A stretch of DNA of 64,000 nt, taken from Streptomyces seoulensis (GTDB lineage: Bacteria; Actinomycetota; Actinomycetes; Streptomycetales; Streptomycetaceae). Location: the NCBI RefSeq assembly GCF_022846655.1, contig NZ_AP025667.1:5121001-5185000 (forward strand), given 5' to 3'. Below, piece after piece: positions 35,374 to 43,849 of this stretch (positions are counted from its first letter, which is position 1; every line of letters starts with the position of its first letter). A model generated the notes under the pieces. That model was not told where the DNA came from, searched no databases, and worked only from the letters and a program-made list of their open reading frames with translations. Both the position numbers and the translations under genes were made by a program.

Positions 35374-36792
35374 TCAGCCCATCTCTTCCAGGGTCTTGCC
35401 CTTCGTCTCCTTGACGAACTTCAGGACGAAGGGGATGGAGAGCGCGGCGAAGACCGTGTAGATCACGTACGTGCCGGAGAGGTTCCACTCGGCCAGCGAC
35501 GGGAAGCTCGCGGTGATGGCCCAGTTGGCGATCCACTGCGCGGAGGCGGCGACACCGAGGGCGGCGGCGCGGATCCGGTTCGGGAACATCTCGCCGAGGA
35601 AGACCCAGACCACCACGCCCCACGAGAGGGCGAAGAAGAGGACGAAGACGTGGGCGGCGACGAGGGCGACCCAGCCCTGCGTGGCGGGGAGCTTGCCGTC
35701 GACGAGGTTGTACGAGAACGCCCAGGCTTCCAGCGCGAGACCGATGACCATGCCGACGGAGCCGATGAGGGCCAGCGGCTTACGGCCGACGCGGTCCACG
35801 AAGATCATGGCGATCACGGTGCCGATGATGTTGATGATCGACGTCGTGAAGGAGTACAGGAAGGAGTCCGTCGGGTCGACACCGACCGACTGCCACAGCG
35901 TCGAGGAGTAGTAGAACGCGACGTTGATGCCGACGAACTGCTGGAAGACCGAGAGGCCGATACCGACCCAGACGATCGGCTTGAAGAAGAAGCTGCCGCC
36001 GAGCAGGTCCTTGAACGAGGACTTGTGCTCGCTCTTCATGGCGTGCTCGATCTCGTTCACACGCGCGTCGAGGTCGACACCGTTGCCCTCGACCTCGCCC
36101 AGGATCGTGCGGGCGCGCTCACGCTTGCCGACGGAGATCAGGAAGCGCGGGGACTCGGGGATGGCGAAGGAGAGCAGGCCGTAGAGGACGGCCGGGATGA
36201 CCATGACGCCCAGCATGACCTGCCAGACCTCGAGACCCATCAGCTTGCCGCGCTGGTCGCCGCCGGCGGCGTTGAGCAGGCCCCAGTTGACGAGCTGCGA
36301 GACGGCGATGCCGATGACGATCGCGGCCTGCTGGAAGGAGCCGAGCCTGCCGCGGTACGCGGGCGGGGACACTTCGGCGATGTAGGCCGGGCCGATGACC
36401 GAGGCCATGCCGATGGCGAAACCGCCGATGATGCGCCAGAAGGCGAGGTCCCACAGCGCGAAGGGCAGCGCGGAACCGACGGCGCTGATGGTGAACAGCA
36501 CGGCGGCGATCTGCATGCAGCGGATACGGCCGATCCGGTCGGCTATGCGGCCGGCGGTGGCGGCACCGATGGCGCAGCCGATCAGCGCGATGGCGATGAC
36601 CTGGGCGAGGACGGCGGAGCCCACGTCGTAACGGTCACGGATGGCCTCGACGGCGCCGTTGATCACGGAGCTGTCGTAGCCGAACAGGAAGCCGCCCATC
36701 GCGGCCGCGGCCGCGATGAAGATGACGTGCCCGAGATGCTCGGGGTGAGCCGTCCCGGCTCCTGGCTGGGGTGCCTGCGCTGTGCTGGTCAC
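35374..36792 (-). CDS. glcP: Glucose permease GlcP (MFS sugar porter)
   Basis: A 472-residue 12-span major facilitator, the same length as S. coelicolor GlcP, the main glucose/H+ symporter needed for glucose kinase-dependent carbon repression. Sugar-porter signatures: GRIADRIGR, GPAYIAEVSPPAYRGRLG, PESPRFLISVGK, QQFVGINVAFYYS, DRVGRKP. The GTG at 36792 with GAGGAG seven bases before was chosen; the longer frame adds a non-conserved leader. The upstream region has a readable promoter and palindromes, implying repressor control. Located next to smc, as in S. coelicolor. Confidence 0.93.
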   Translation of the reverse strand: MTSTAQAPQPGAGTAHPEHLGHVIFIAAAAAMGGFLFGYDSSVINGAVEAIRDRYDVGSAVLAQVIAIALIGCAIGAATAGRIADRIGRIRCMQIAAVLFTISAVGSALPFALWDLAFWRIIGGFAIGMASVIGPAYIAEVSPPAYRGRLGSFQQAAIVIGIAVSQLVNWGLLNAAGGDQRGKLMGLEVWQVMLGVMVIPAVLYGLLSFAIPESPRFLISVGKRERARTILGEVEGNGVDLDARVNEIEHAMKSEHKSSFKDLLGGSFFFKPIVWVGIGLSVFQQFVGINVAFYYSSTLWQSVGVDPTDSFLYSFTTSIINIIGTVIAMIFVDRVGRKPLALIGSVGMVIGLALEAWAFSYNLVDGKLPATQGWVALVAAHVFVLFFALSWGVVVWVFLGEMFPNRIRAAALGVAASAQWIANWAITASFPSLAEWNLSGTYVIYTVFAALSIPFVLKFVKETKGKTLEEMG

Positions 36793-36850
36793 GTGTAACT
36801 CCTCGGGCCACGGCAACGCTGCCGGGTGGGGGCGAGCCCTTCCAGGTTCC

Positions 36851-36874
36851 AGTGGCGCACAACTTGGCGCCACT
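36851..36874. promoter_or_regulatory. Inverted repeat in the glcP leader
   Basis: AGTGGCGC at 36851-36858 mirrors GCGCCACT at 36867-36874 with an 8-base spacer. It lies in the transcribed leader 59-82 bases upstream of the glcP GTG and could be a second operator or a leader hairpin. Confidence 0.45.
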
Positions 36875-36890
36875 TACACCTGAAGGTAAA

Positions 36891-36902
36891 AGCAACGTTG
36901 CA
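36891..36902. promoter_or_regulatory. LacI-like operator at the glcP start site
   Basis: The core GCAACGTTGC at 36892-36901 is a perfect palindrome with a central CG, the pattern favoured by LacI/GalR repressors. It begins two bases after the -10 hexamer and covers the expected transcription start, an ideal position for repression. Confidence 0.5.
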
Positions 36903-36903
36903 G

Positions 36904-36931
36904 AGACTATGCCTTCAAGTTTCGAAGTCAA
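36904..36931 (-). promoter_or_regulatory. glcP promoter (-35 and -10)
   Basis: On the minus strand TTGACT (36931-36926) and TAGTCT (36909-36904) are separated by 16 bases, a good match to the vegetative consensus for Streptomyces. The start would lie near 36897, giving a leader of roughly 105 bases before the GTG. Confidence 0.55.
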
Positions 36932-37018
36932 TACCCAGATGACTGTGACTTAAGAGATACGCGCACGCTCAAGTTGTTCAAGAAGTAAACGCACGCTTAT
37001 TTGATCTTGAAAGCCCGG

Positions 37019-40000
37019 CTAGCGAAGCCGCTGCGAGATGACCTTCGACACACCGTCACCCTGCATCGAGACGCCGTACAGCGCGTCCGCGACCTCCATC
37101 GTGCGCTTCTGGTGGGTGATCACGATCAGCTGCGAGCTCTCCTGCAGCTCGCGCATGATCCCGATCAGCCGCTGGAGATTGGTGTCGTCCAGGGCCGCCT
37201 CGACCTCGTCCATGACGTAGAAGGGGCTGGGCCGGGCCTTGAAGATCGACACCAGCATGGCCACGGCCGTCAGCGACCGCTCGCCGCCGGACAGCAGGCT
37301 CAGCCGCTTCACCTTCTTCCCCGGCGGCCGCGCCTCCACGTCCACCCCGGTGGCCAGCATGTCGTCCGGGTCGGTCAGCACCAGCCGCCCCTCACCGCCG
37401 GGGAAGAGCCGGGCGAAGACGCCCTCGAACTCGCGGGCGGTGTCCCGGAACGCCTCGGCGAAGACCTGCTCGACGCGCTCATCGACCTCCTTCACCACCC
37501 TCAGCAGATCGGCCCGTGTCTTCTTCAGGTCCTCCAGTTGCTCACTGAGGAACTTGTGCCGCTCTTCCAGCGCCGCAAACTCCTCCAGCGCGAGCGGATT
37601 CACCTTGCCGAGCTGCTGGTAGGCCCGCTCCGCCGCCCTCAGCCGCTTCTCCTGCTCCGTGCGGTCGAAGGGACGGGGCTGGTGACGGGGGTGCCCGGGA
37701 TCCTCCGGCAGCTCCTCGCCGTCCGCCGGGAGCGAGGGCGGCACCGGCTGGAGAGGGCCGTACTCGGCCACGAGACCCTCGGGCTCGACCCCGAGTTCGT
37801 CCAGCGCCCTGGCCTCCAACTGCTCGATCCGCAGCCGCTTCTCCGCGCCGAGCACCTCGCCCCGGTGCACCGAGTCCGTCAACTTGTCCAGCTCCGCCTT
37901 GAGTTCACGCCCCACGCCGCGCGCATCGGCCAACTCCCCCTCGCGGGCGGCCTTGGCGGCCTCGGCGGCGTCCCGCTCCCGCTGGGAGCGGCCGAGGGAC
38001 ACCTCGATGTGCGCCAGCAGTTGCCGGGCGCCCTCGGCGACCGCCGCGGCGACGGCCGCCTCGTGGCGCAGCCGGGCCCGCCGCCGCTCCGCACGCGCGC
38101 GTGCCTCGCGCTCCGCGCGGGCGGCCCGGTCCAGCGAGTCGGCCCGTCCGGCGAGCCCCTTGACCCGTTCCTCGTGCGTACGGACCTGGAGGCGGGCCTC
38201 CATCTCGGTCTGCCGCGCGTTGGCGCCGTCGGCGGAGAGCCGGTCGCGCACGGAGGTGTCGGGCTCCTCCTCGGCCGGCATCTCCTCGGCGGTGGCCAGC
38301 CGCTCGGCCAGTTCCTCCGCCTCGGCCACGGCCCGCTCCAGCGCCTCCTGGGCGCGGGCGGCGGCCGCGGCCGAACGCTCCGCCTCCCCGGCGGCGCCGC
38401 GCGCCTGCCCGGCGAGCCGGCCGAGCTGCTGGGCGACGGCCGACTTCTCCCGGTCGGCGGCCCGGCGCCGCTCCCCCACTTCCTCCACGAGCGCGGCGGC
38501 CCCGGCTCTGACCGCGGCCGCCGTCTCCTGCGCCCGCGCCAGCTCCTCGCACCGCACGGCCAGCTCCGCCAGCTCGGCGGCGGCCTCGTCCACGGAGGCC
38601 CGCACCTCCAGAAGGCTGGGCGCCCCGGCCGAACCGCCCTCCGCGAAGTGCGCCCCGAGCAGATCCCCGTCAGCGGTCACCGCGATCAGTCCGGGCCGCG
38701 CGTAGACGAGCGCCTCGGCCTCCTCCAGCGTGCCCACCACGACGATCCCCCGCAGCAGCCGCCGCACGGCGGGCATCAGCTCGGCGGGGCCCCGCACGAG
38801 ATCGGCGGCGAACGGGTACTGGCTCACCGCCTCCACCCGGCCGTCCTCGTCCTGTCCCCCGGCGACCAGCAGCGCCGCCCGCCCCGCCTCCTCCTTGCGG
38901 AGGTGACGGATCGCTTCGGCCGCTGCCGCGGGGGTGGTGGCGGCCAGCGCGTTGGCCGCCGTGCCGAAGGCGGTGGCGAGGGCGGTCTCGTGGCCGGGGG
39001 TGACGGTGAGGAGTCCGGCGGCCGGGCCGAGGATGCCGGTGAGGCGGTGGCGGGCTTCGAGCAAAGTGCCGGTGCCGTCCTTGCGGCGCAGGCCCAGGGC
39101 GAGGGCGTCGTGGCGGGCGCGCAGGGCGGCGCGTTCGCGTTCGGCTCCGGTGACCGCGTCGCGGGCGGCGCCGAGCGCGTTCTCCGCCTCGGCGAGCCGC
39201 AGCTTGGCGCTCTCGTGCCGTTCGGTGAGGTCGGCGTCGTCCGCGTCGAGCCCGTCGACCTCGGCCTGGAGGACCTCGTACTCCTCCTGCGCGTGGACCG
39301 CGCGTTCCTGGGCCTCGTCGCGGCCGGCGGCCAGCCGGTCGATCTCGGCCTGGGCGGAGGCGGCGCGGGAGCGGGCGGCGCCCACCTTGCCCGACAGCCG
39401 GGCCAGGCCCTCGCGACGGTCGGCGATGGCCCGCGCGGCGTCCTTCAGGCGCCGTTCCTCGGCGGTGAGCGCGCGTTCGAGCTCGGCGCGATGGGCGACG
39501 GTGTCGTCGAGGGCGTGCCGGGCCGCCTCCAGGGCGGCTTCGAGCTCGGCCTCCTGCTCCCGGACCCGGGCGGCCTCGCGTTCCAGGTCCTCGGGGTCGC
39601 GGCCGCGCCGTTCCTCGGGGGGCGCGGAGGTGGCGCTGCGGACGCGGGCCTCGGCCAGCGAGACGGTGCCGCGCACCCGCTCGGCCAACTGGGACAGGTC
39701 GTGGAAGGTCTGCTGGGTGCGCCTCAGGCGTGGGGCGAGCCGGCGTACCTCGTCCTCCAGGTGGGCCTCGCGCTGGAGGGCCTGGCGCAGTCCGCGCTCG
39801 GCGGTGTCCTTGCGTTCCTTGAGGGCGGCCTCGTCGGCGATCTCGGCGCCGAGCGCCTCACGGAGCCGTACGAGGTCGTCGGCGAGGAGGCGGAGGCGGG
39901 CGTCGCGCAGGTCGGCCTGGATGACGGCGGCGCGACGGGCGACGGCGGCCTGGCGGCCGAGCGGCTTGAGCTGGCGGCGGAGTTCGTCGGTGAGGTCCTG

Positions 40001-40573
40001 CACGCGCGCGAGGTTGGCCTTCATCGCGTCGAGCTTCCGCAGCGCCTTCTCCTTGCGCTTGCGGTGCTTGAGGACGCCGGCCGCCTCCTCGATGAAGGCG
40101 CGGCGGCCCATGGGGTCGGCGTGCAGGACGGAGTCGAGCTGGCCCTGGCCGACGATGACGTGCATCTCGCGGCCGATGCCCGAGTCGGACAACAGCTCCT
40201 GGATGTCCAGCAGACGGCAGGTGTCGCCGTTGATCTGGTACTCGCTGCCGCCGTTGCGGAACATGGTCCGCGTGATGGTGACCTCGGCGTACTCGATGGG
40301 CAGCGCGCGGTCGGAGTTGTCGATGGTGAGGGACACCTCGGCGCGGCCCAGCGGGGGTCGGCCGGTGGTGCCGGCGAAGATGACGTCCTCCATCTTGCCG
40401 CCGCGCAGGGATTTGGCGCCCTGCTCGCCCATGACCCAACTGAGCGCGTCCACCACGTTGGACTTGCCGGAGCCGTTCGGGCCGACGACACAGGTGATGC
40501 CCGGCTCGAAGCGGAGCGTGGTCGCCGAGGCGAACGACTTGAAGCCGCGGAGGGTCAGGGCCTTGAGATGCAC
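37019..40573 (-). CDS. smc: Chromosome segregation ATPase SMC
   Basis: An 1184-residue condensin core. N-terminal Walker A GPNGSGKSNVVDALSWVMG (from about residue 32), long Glu/Arg/Ala-rich coiled coils, a central hinge (about 510-640), and a C-terminal LSGGERSLTAVAMLVSIF signature with Walker B YVMDEVEAALDD. It acts with ScpAB, not encoded here, in sporulation-linked nucleoid condensation. GTG start. Confidence 0.96.
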   Translation of the reverse strand: MHLKALTLRGFKSFASATTLRFEPGITCVVGPNGSGKSNVVDALSWVMGEQGAKSLRGGKMEDVIFAGTTGRPPLGRAEVSLTIDNSDRALPIEYAEVTITRTMFRNGGSEYQINGDTCRLLDIQELLSDSGIGREMHVIVGQGQLDSVLHADPMGRRAFIEEAAGVLKHRKRKEKALRKLDAMKANLARVQDLTDELRRQLKPLGRQAAVARRAAVIQADLRDARLRLLADDLVRLREALGAEIADEAALKERKDTAERGLRQALQREAHLEDEVRRLAPRLRRTQQTFHDLSQLAERVRGTVSLAEARVRSATSAPPEERRGRDPEDLEREAARVREQEAELEAALEAARHALDDTVAHRAELERALTAEERRLKDAARAIADRREGLARLSGKVGAARSRAASAQAEIDRLAAGRDEAQERAVHAQEEYEVLQAEVDGLDADDADLTERHESAKLRLAEAENALGAARDAVTGAERERAALRARHDALALGLRRKDGTGTLLEARHRLTGILGPAAGLLTVTPGHETALATAFGTAANALAATTPAAAAEAIRHLRKEEAGRAALLVAGGQDEDGRVEAVSQYPFAADLVRGPAELMPAVRRLLRGIVVVGTLEEAEALVYARPGLIAVTADGDLLGAHFAEGGSAGAPSLLEVRASVDEAAAELAELAVRCEELARAQETAAAVRAGAAALVEEVGERRRAADREKSAVAQQLGRLAGQARGAAGEAERSAAAAARAQEALERAVAEAEELAERLATAEEMPAEEEPDTSVRDRLSADGANARQTEMEARLQVRTHEERVKGLAGRADSLDRAARAEREARARAERRRARLRHEAAVAAAVAEGARQLLAHIEVSLGRSQRERDAAEAAKAAREGELADARGVGRELKAELDKLTDSVHRGEVLGAEKRLRIEQLEARALDELGVEPEGLVAEYGPLQPVPPSLPADGEELPEDPGHPRHQPRPFDRTEQEKRLRAAERAYQQLGKVNPLALEEFAALEERHKFLSEQLEDLKKTRADLLRVVKEVDERVEQVFAEAFRDTAREFEGVFARLFPGGEGRLVLTDPDDMLATGVDVEARPPGKKVKRLSLLSGGERSLTAVAMLVSIFKARPSPFYVMDEVEAALDDTNLQRLIGIMRELQESSQLIVITHQKRTMEVADALYGVSMQGDGVSKVISQRLR

Positions 40574-40703
40574 GCAGCCGGACTTTACCGGGCAGGTGGT
40601 ATCTCACTCCACGAACACTCGCAACCCTGCGGTTTCGCCCATGTACACGAAGGGCACATCATTTGTTGAAGACGCTGAAAGGATGCGCGGGGGAAAGAAC
40701 TGA

Positions 40704-40721
40704 GGGACGCCGAAGCGTCCC
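40704..40721 (-). terminator. UUCG-loop terminator after the small coiled-coil gene
   Basis: On the minus strand GGGACGC-TTCG-GCGTCCC is followed by TCAGTTCTTTC, a stable UUCG-type stem with a T-rich tail. It ends the upstream small gene before smc. A second G/C hairpin lies just upstream near 40729-40755. Confidence 0.75.
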
Positions 40722-40835
40722 TGTGACTCGGACGGACGGGCTCCGCCGTCCGGGTCGGCTCGAAGCGATTACCACTGACGCGGTGGTTACGGGCGGGTCC
40801 GACCGCTGCGAATGCTGTCGTGGACGATGCAGTGA

Positions 40836-41039
40836 TCAGGTGAGCGCAGGCTCCGCCTGGTGTGCGTCGATGCTCTCCATGATCCTGTCCTGAGAGGCGG
40901 CAGCCGTCAGCGCGTCGTTCTCCGACTGGATCCGGGTGAGCTCGGATTCCAGGTCCTGTACTCGCTGCTGCAGCCGTCGCATCTCGGCGAGGAGTCGCGG
41001 GTCGGAGCCGCCGACGTAACCGAGAAGCGCCTTTGCCAT
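40836..41039 (-). CDS. Small conserved coiled-coil protein, function unknown
   Basis: A 67-residue acidic protein beginning MAKALLGYVGGSDPRLLAEM, followed by a heptad-rich helix (about residues 16-45, LQQRVQDLESELTRIQSEND). A clear GGAGG lies 10 bases before the ATG at 41039, and a UUCG-loop terminator follows, so it is a real, separately transcribed gene. I recall near-identical short proteins in other Streptomyces but no assigned function. The coiled coil suggests it oligomerises or binds a partner; being next to smc is the only contextual hint. Confidence 0.75.
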   Translation of the reverse strand: MAKALLGYVGGSDPRLLAEMRRLQQRVQDLESELTRIQSENDALTAAASQDRIMESIDAHQAEPALT

Positions 41040-41369
41040 GATGGATGGTCCTCCACACTGAGTGACCGTGACCGATGCGGACAGGTCGTGAGGGATTCGC
41101 ACCCGGCATGCCTGGCACACGCTGGTGTTGCACTGCCGTTCGTCATGCCAAACAGCCAAGATGCGCGGGGCTTTCAGCGTCTCACCAAAAAGTTTGACGG
41201 TCAACACGATCACACCCCGTATTGGGGGGCGAACCCGCGGCGCGCGGCCGGTCGACGGCGGCGCTGCTGCTTCTACGGGGCCCTCGGGGCGTGACGATCA
41301 GCTACACCTCGGGAGCCTGCCACGCCGAGCCGTTCTTGGCAACCACCAGCCTGTTTTCCCCCGGCCGCC
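41040..41369. other. Non-coding gap between the small coiled-coil gene and acyP
   Basis: About 330 bases. The AT-richer part near 41160-41225 (containing AAAAAGTTTGACGGTCAACA) may hold the promoter of the small gene. TTGACGGTCAA at 41191-41201 is itself a near-palindrome. No gene recognised. Confidence 0.4.
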
Positions 41370-41392
41370 CCCGCGCGGCACCCCCGCGCGGG
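41370..41392 (-). terminator. Terminator hairpin after acyP
   Basis: CCCGCGCGG at 41370-41378 pairs perfectly with CCGCGCGGG at 41384-41392 around five bases. It lies about 30 bases past the acylphosphatase stop. Confidence 0.6.
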
Positions 41393-41420
41393 CGTGGAAA
41401 GCGGCCCTCGGCGAACGGGC

Positions 41421-41702
41421 TCAACGGATGGCGAAGCCGTCGTAGATGCCGCGGGGTGTGTCCCAGATCTCGGTGACACCGTCGACCCGTCCGGGCGTGT
41501 CGGCGCCCTGGAGCCAGCCGAGCAGTCCCTCGCAGCCCTCGCGGGGCCCCTCGGCGACGACTTGGACCCGTCCGTCGGCCAGATTGAGAGCAAAACCACT
41601 CAGCCCGCCGATCTCCAGCGCCCTGGCACGCGTGAACCAGCGGAAACCCACTCCCTGGACCCGTCCGCGCACCCAGGCCACCAGCCGTACTTCCTCACTC
41701 AT
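41421..41702 (-). CDS. acyP: Acylphosphatase
   Basis: A 93-residue acylphosphatase hydrolysing acyl phosphates such as 1,3-bisphosphoglycerate or carbamoyl phosphate. The active-site loop [13 protein letters not shown] contains the catalytic Arg, and the conserved Asn lies in [16 protein letters not shown]. Length is standard. It is divergent from the CAP-domain gene, whose promoter region contains a 22-base palindrome. Confidence 0.93.
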   Translation of the reverse strand: MSEEVRLVAWVRGRVQGVGFRWFTRARALEIGGLSGFALNLADGRVQVVAEGPREGCEGLLGWLQGADTPGRVDGVTEIWDTPRGIYDGFAIR

Positions 41703-41790
41703 GGCTGCAACCTAACCGCCGGATGTCCCGCGAGGCACACCCTGCCCCAGTGGCATGCGGTACCGTCCCCACCCAATGACTCTCATCTGA

Positions 41791-41812
41791 AACTCACTCG
41801 ATCGAGTGAGTT
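41791..41812. promoter_or_regulatory. 22-base perfect palindrome, probable operator
   Basis: A perfect 22-base palindrome with half-site AACTCACTCGA, in the 178-base region between divergent acyP and the CAP-domain gene. The ACTCACT half-site and length are typical of TetR-family operators. It lies 69 bases before the CAP gene start and 89 before the acyP start, so it could control either. Confidence 0.55.
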
Positions 41813-41880
41813 GGATCGGCCGGGGGGTATCGCCGCAACCCGGCGTCGGCCGACCGCGAGTACGAGGAATGGGGCAGGGC

Positions 41881-42915
41881 ATGGGACGCCATCGACGATC
41901 CGGCACAGGGAGTGCGGGGCCGGAGTCGTACGAACCCAGGGGCGCCGCGTCGTACCAGCGACCGCAGGCGCACGGCGGGACCACTGCCCCCGGCACGGAC
42001 TACCTGTACGCCACCGACGACGAGCGCAGGGCCCTGGAGGCCGACTTCGCGGCGACGATCGGGGCGAAGCAGCGTGGCCATCGGCGCGCCAGGAAGGCGG
42101 CCACCCCGGTGCGCACGGGCCTGCTGGGCGTCTCCGCCGCCGTCGCCCTCGGCACGGCGGCCGTGGCCGCGGGCGCGGTGCCCGGCCTGCAGAACTACCG
42201 GATCGGCGGCGGCACCAGCAGCGGCCCCGGTGAGCGGGTGCAGGCGGTGGGCGCCCCCGGCAACGCGGCCAGCGAGCAGGGCGGTTCCTCCGGCAGCGCG
42301 GACACCCCGGTCGCCCCCGGCTCCCCCTCCACGGGCCAGAGGACCACGACCCCGGCGTCCCCCGCCCCCTCCGCCCCGGCGTCGGCCCCGACCTCGCAGG
42401 CCCCGGCCCCGAAGCCGGCCCCGTCGAAGCCGGCCGCCGACCCCGCGCCCGACCCGGAGCCCAGCGAGTCGCAGACCAAGGCCCCGGCTCCCGCCCCGAA
42501 GGCTCCCGAGACCTCGGCGCCGATCACCGCGTCGGCGCAGGCCATCGCCCAGGCGGAGGTGCTGAAGCTGGTCAACGTGGAGCGGGCGAAGGTCGGTTGC
42601 ACCCCGGTGGCGGCGAACTCGGCGCTGACGGACCTGGCCGAGGCGTTCAGCGGCGACATGGCCGCGCGCGGCTTCTTCGACCACACCGACCCCGACGGCG
42701 CGACCCCGTGGGACCGGGCCGCGAAGGCCGGCGTGACGGGCCTCGGCGGCGAGAACATAGCCCGCGGCCAGGCCGACGCGGCAGCGGTCATGGAAGCCTG
42801 GATGAACAGCCCCGGCCACCGCGCCAACATCCTCAACTGCGACTTCAAGACCCTCGGCGTCGGCGTCCACATGGCCTCCGGCGGACCCTGGTGGACGCAG
42901 GACTTCGGCTACTGA
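41881..42915 (+). CDS. Membrane-anchored CAP (SCP/PR1)-domain surface protein
   Basis: A 344-residue protein. A polar Arg-rich N-terminus precedes a hydrophobic segment (LLGVSAAVALGTAAVAAGAV, about residues 80-99) acting as a signal anchor. A Pro/Ala/Ser-rich wall-spanning linker (about 130-215) follows, then a C-terminal CAP domain. It has VLKLVNVERAKVGC, FFDHTDPDG (His of the CAP cleft), GENIARG, WMNSPGHRANIL and the final WWTQDFGY. CAP proteins are extracellular; molecular function varies. The ATG at 41881 begins MGRHRRSG; another ATG lies 4 codons upstream. Confidence 0.85.
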   Translation: MGRHRRSGTGSAGPESYEPRGAASYQRPQAHGGTTAPGTDYLYATDDERRALEADFAATIGAKQRGHRRARKAATPVRTGLLGVSAAVALGTAAVAAGAVPGLQNYRIGGGTSSGPGERVQAVGAPGNAASEQGGSSGSADTPVAPGSPSTGQRTTTPASPAPSAPASAPTSQAPAPKPAPSKPAADPAPDPEPSESQTKAPAPAPKAPETSAPITASAQAIAQAEVLKLVNVERAKVGCTPVAANSALTDLAEAFSGDMAARGFFDHTDPDGATPWDRAAKAGVTGLGGENIARGQADAAAVMEAWMNSPGHRANILNCDFKTLGVGVHMASGGPWWTQDFGY

Positions 42916-43046
42916 GAAAGCCGCAGGTCAGATGCCTAGGCATCGTCCTGGGCCGTCACCCTCCAGTTCCGCGTCGGCGCCCGGTTGGATCATTGCATGC
43001 GAGCACCCGCGCGAGGACAATCCCCCTTCTGGCCAAGGGAGATGTG

Positions 43047-43358
43047 ATGCTCAGCTTCATGGACTGGTCCGTAGTGGCGCTGGGGTGCGGGTTGGTCCTC
43101 GCGGGGCTCGGTGGCTGGTGGTGGGACCGGGCCAAGGTTCTAAAGGGAGCAGGCCCCGATCAGGGCAGGCGCTTCTTCTCGGCTTGGCTCCCCCTGCTCA
43201 TGGGCGTGGAGATGATCGGCGCCAAGGTGCCCGGTCTGTTGCACGCGCCGTACCCCGTCCTCATGATCGTGGCCGCGCTCAACTTCGCGCTGATATTCAC
43301 GGTGGCACTCCTGGCCTTCTGGATGCTTTGGAGGCGCGGTCACCACGACCTCGGATGA
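43047..43358 (+). CDS. Small membrane protein of unknown function
   Basis: A 103-residue protein with three predicted spans (about residues 7-24, 46-64 and 71-93), ending WMLWRRGHHDLG. AAGGGAG lies five bases before the ATG at 43047. No catalytic motif is seen. It precedes an HxlR-type regulator in the same direction by 65 bases, so it may be its target or partner. Family not recognised. Confidence 0.65.
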   Translation: MLSFMDWSVVALGCGLVLAGLGGWWWDRAKVLKGAGPDQGRRFFSAWLPLLMGVEMIGAKVPGLLHAPYPVLMIVAALNFALIFTVALLAFWMLWRRGHHDLG

Positions 43359-43365
43359 CGCGAGC

Positions 43366-43399
43366 GCTAACCCCCAGTGAGCGCAATCTGGCGGTTAGC
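43366..43399. promoter_or_regulatory. Inverted repeat upstream of the HxlR-type gene
   Basis: GCTAACC at 43366-43372 mirrors GGTTAGC at 43393-43399. It lies 25-58 bases before the regulator's ATG, the place expected for autoregulation. Confidence 0.5.
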
Positions 43400-43423
43400 C
43401 CCCTGCTCGCCTACGCTTGCACC

Positions 43424-43849
43424 ATGAGCGGGAGCATCCAGGAGCGGGCGGGCGAAGAGATCCAGGAGCGGGCGGGCGAGGAGTTCGACTTCGACGTGTT
43501 CGCCAGGGCCTGTCCCTCGCGCGGGACGCTGGAGCATGTCACCGGGCGCTGGGGCGGCCTGGCGCTGGGCGCGCTGTACGAAGGGCCGCTGCGGTTCAAC
43601 GAGCTGCGGCGCCGGGTGGACGGGGTCAGCGAGAAGATGCTGTCCCAGACGCTCCAGGCGCTGGAGCGGGACGGCCTGGTGCACCGCGAGGCCCAGCCGG
43701 TCAACCCGCCCCGCGTGGACTACGAACTCACCCCGCTCGGCCGCCAGGTCGCCGAGCGGCTGCTCGCGCTCATCCACTGCGTGGAGGGCGCCATGGACGA
43801 GGTCCTCGCCGCCCGCGCCCGCTACGACGAGACGCGCGGGGCCCGCTGA
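43424..43849 (+). CDS. HxlR-family winged-helix regulator
   Basis: A 141-residue MarR/HxlR-type regulator. [53 protein letters not shown] and [16 protein letters not shown] in order are the family core. The N-terminus contains a tandem repeat, IQERAGEE twice, from a duplicated ~24-base DNA segment. Its Cys near residue 27 is the usual redox/aldehyde-sensing position in HxlR proteins. Its 3' end overlaps that of mutM by 28 bases on the opposite strand. Confidence 0.85.
   Translation: MSGSIQERAGEEIQERAGEEFDFDVFARACPSRGTLEHVTGRWGGLALGALYEGPLRFNELRRRVDGVSEKMLSQTLQALERDGLVHREAQPVNPPRVDYELTPLGRQVAERLLALIHCVEGAMDEVLAARARYDETRGAR

Noticed and set aside
33358-36798. 1146-residue plus-strand frame spanning the NCS1 permease and glcP
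   Set aside because: Out-of-frame over the permease and antisense to glcP; crosses two terminators.
37001-40669. 1222-residue frame opposite smc
   Set aside because: Antisense shadow; the minus-strand SMC has all motifs.
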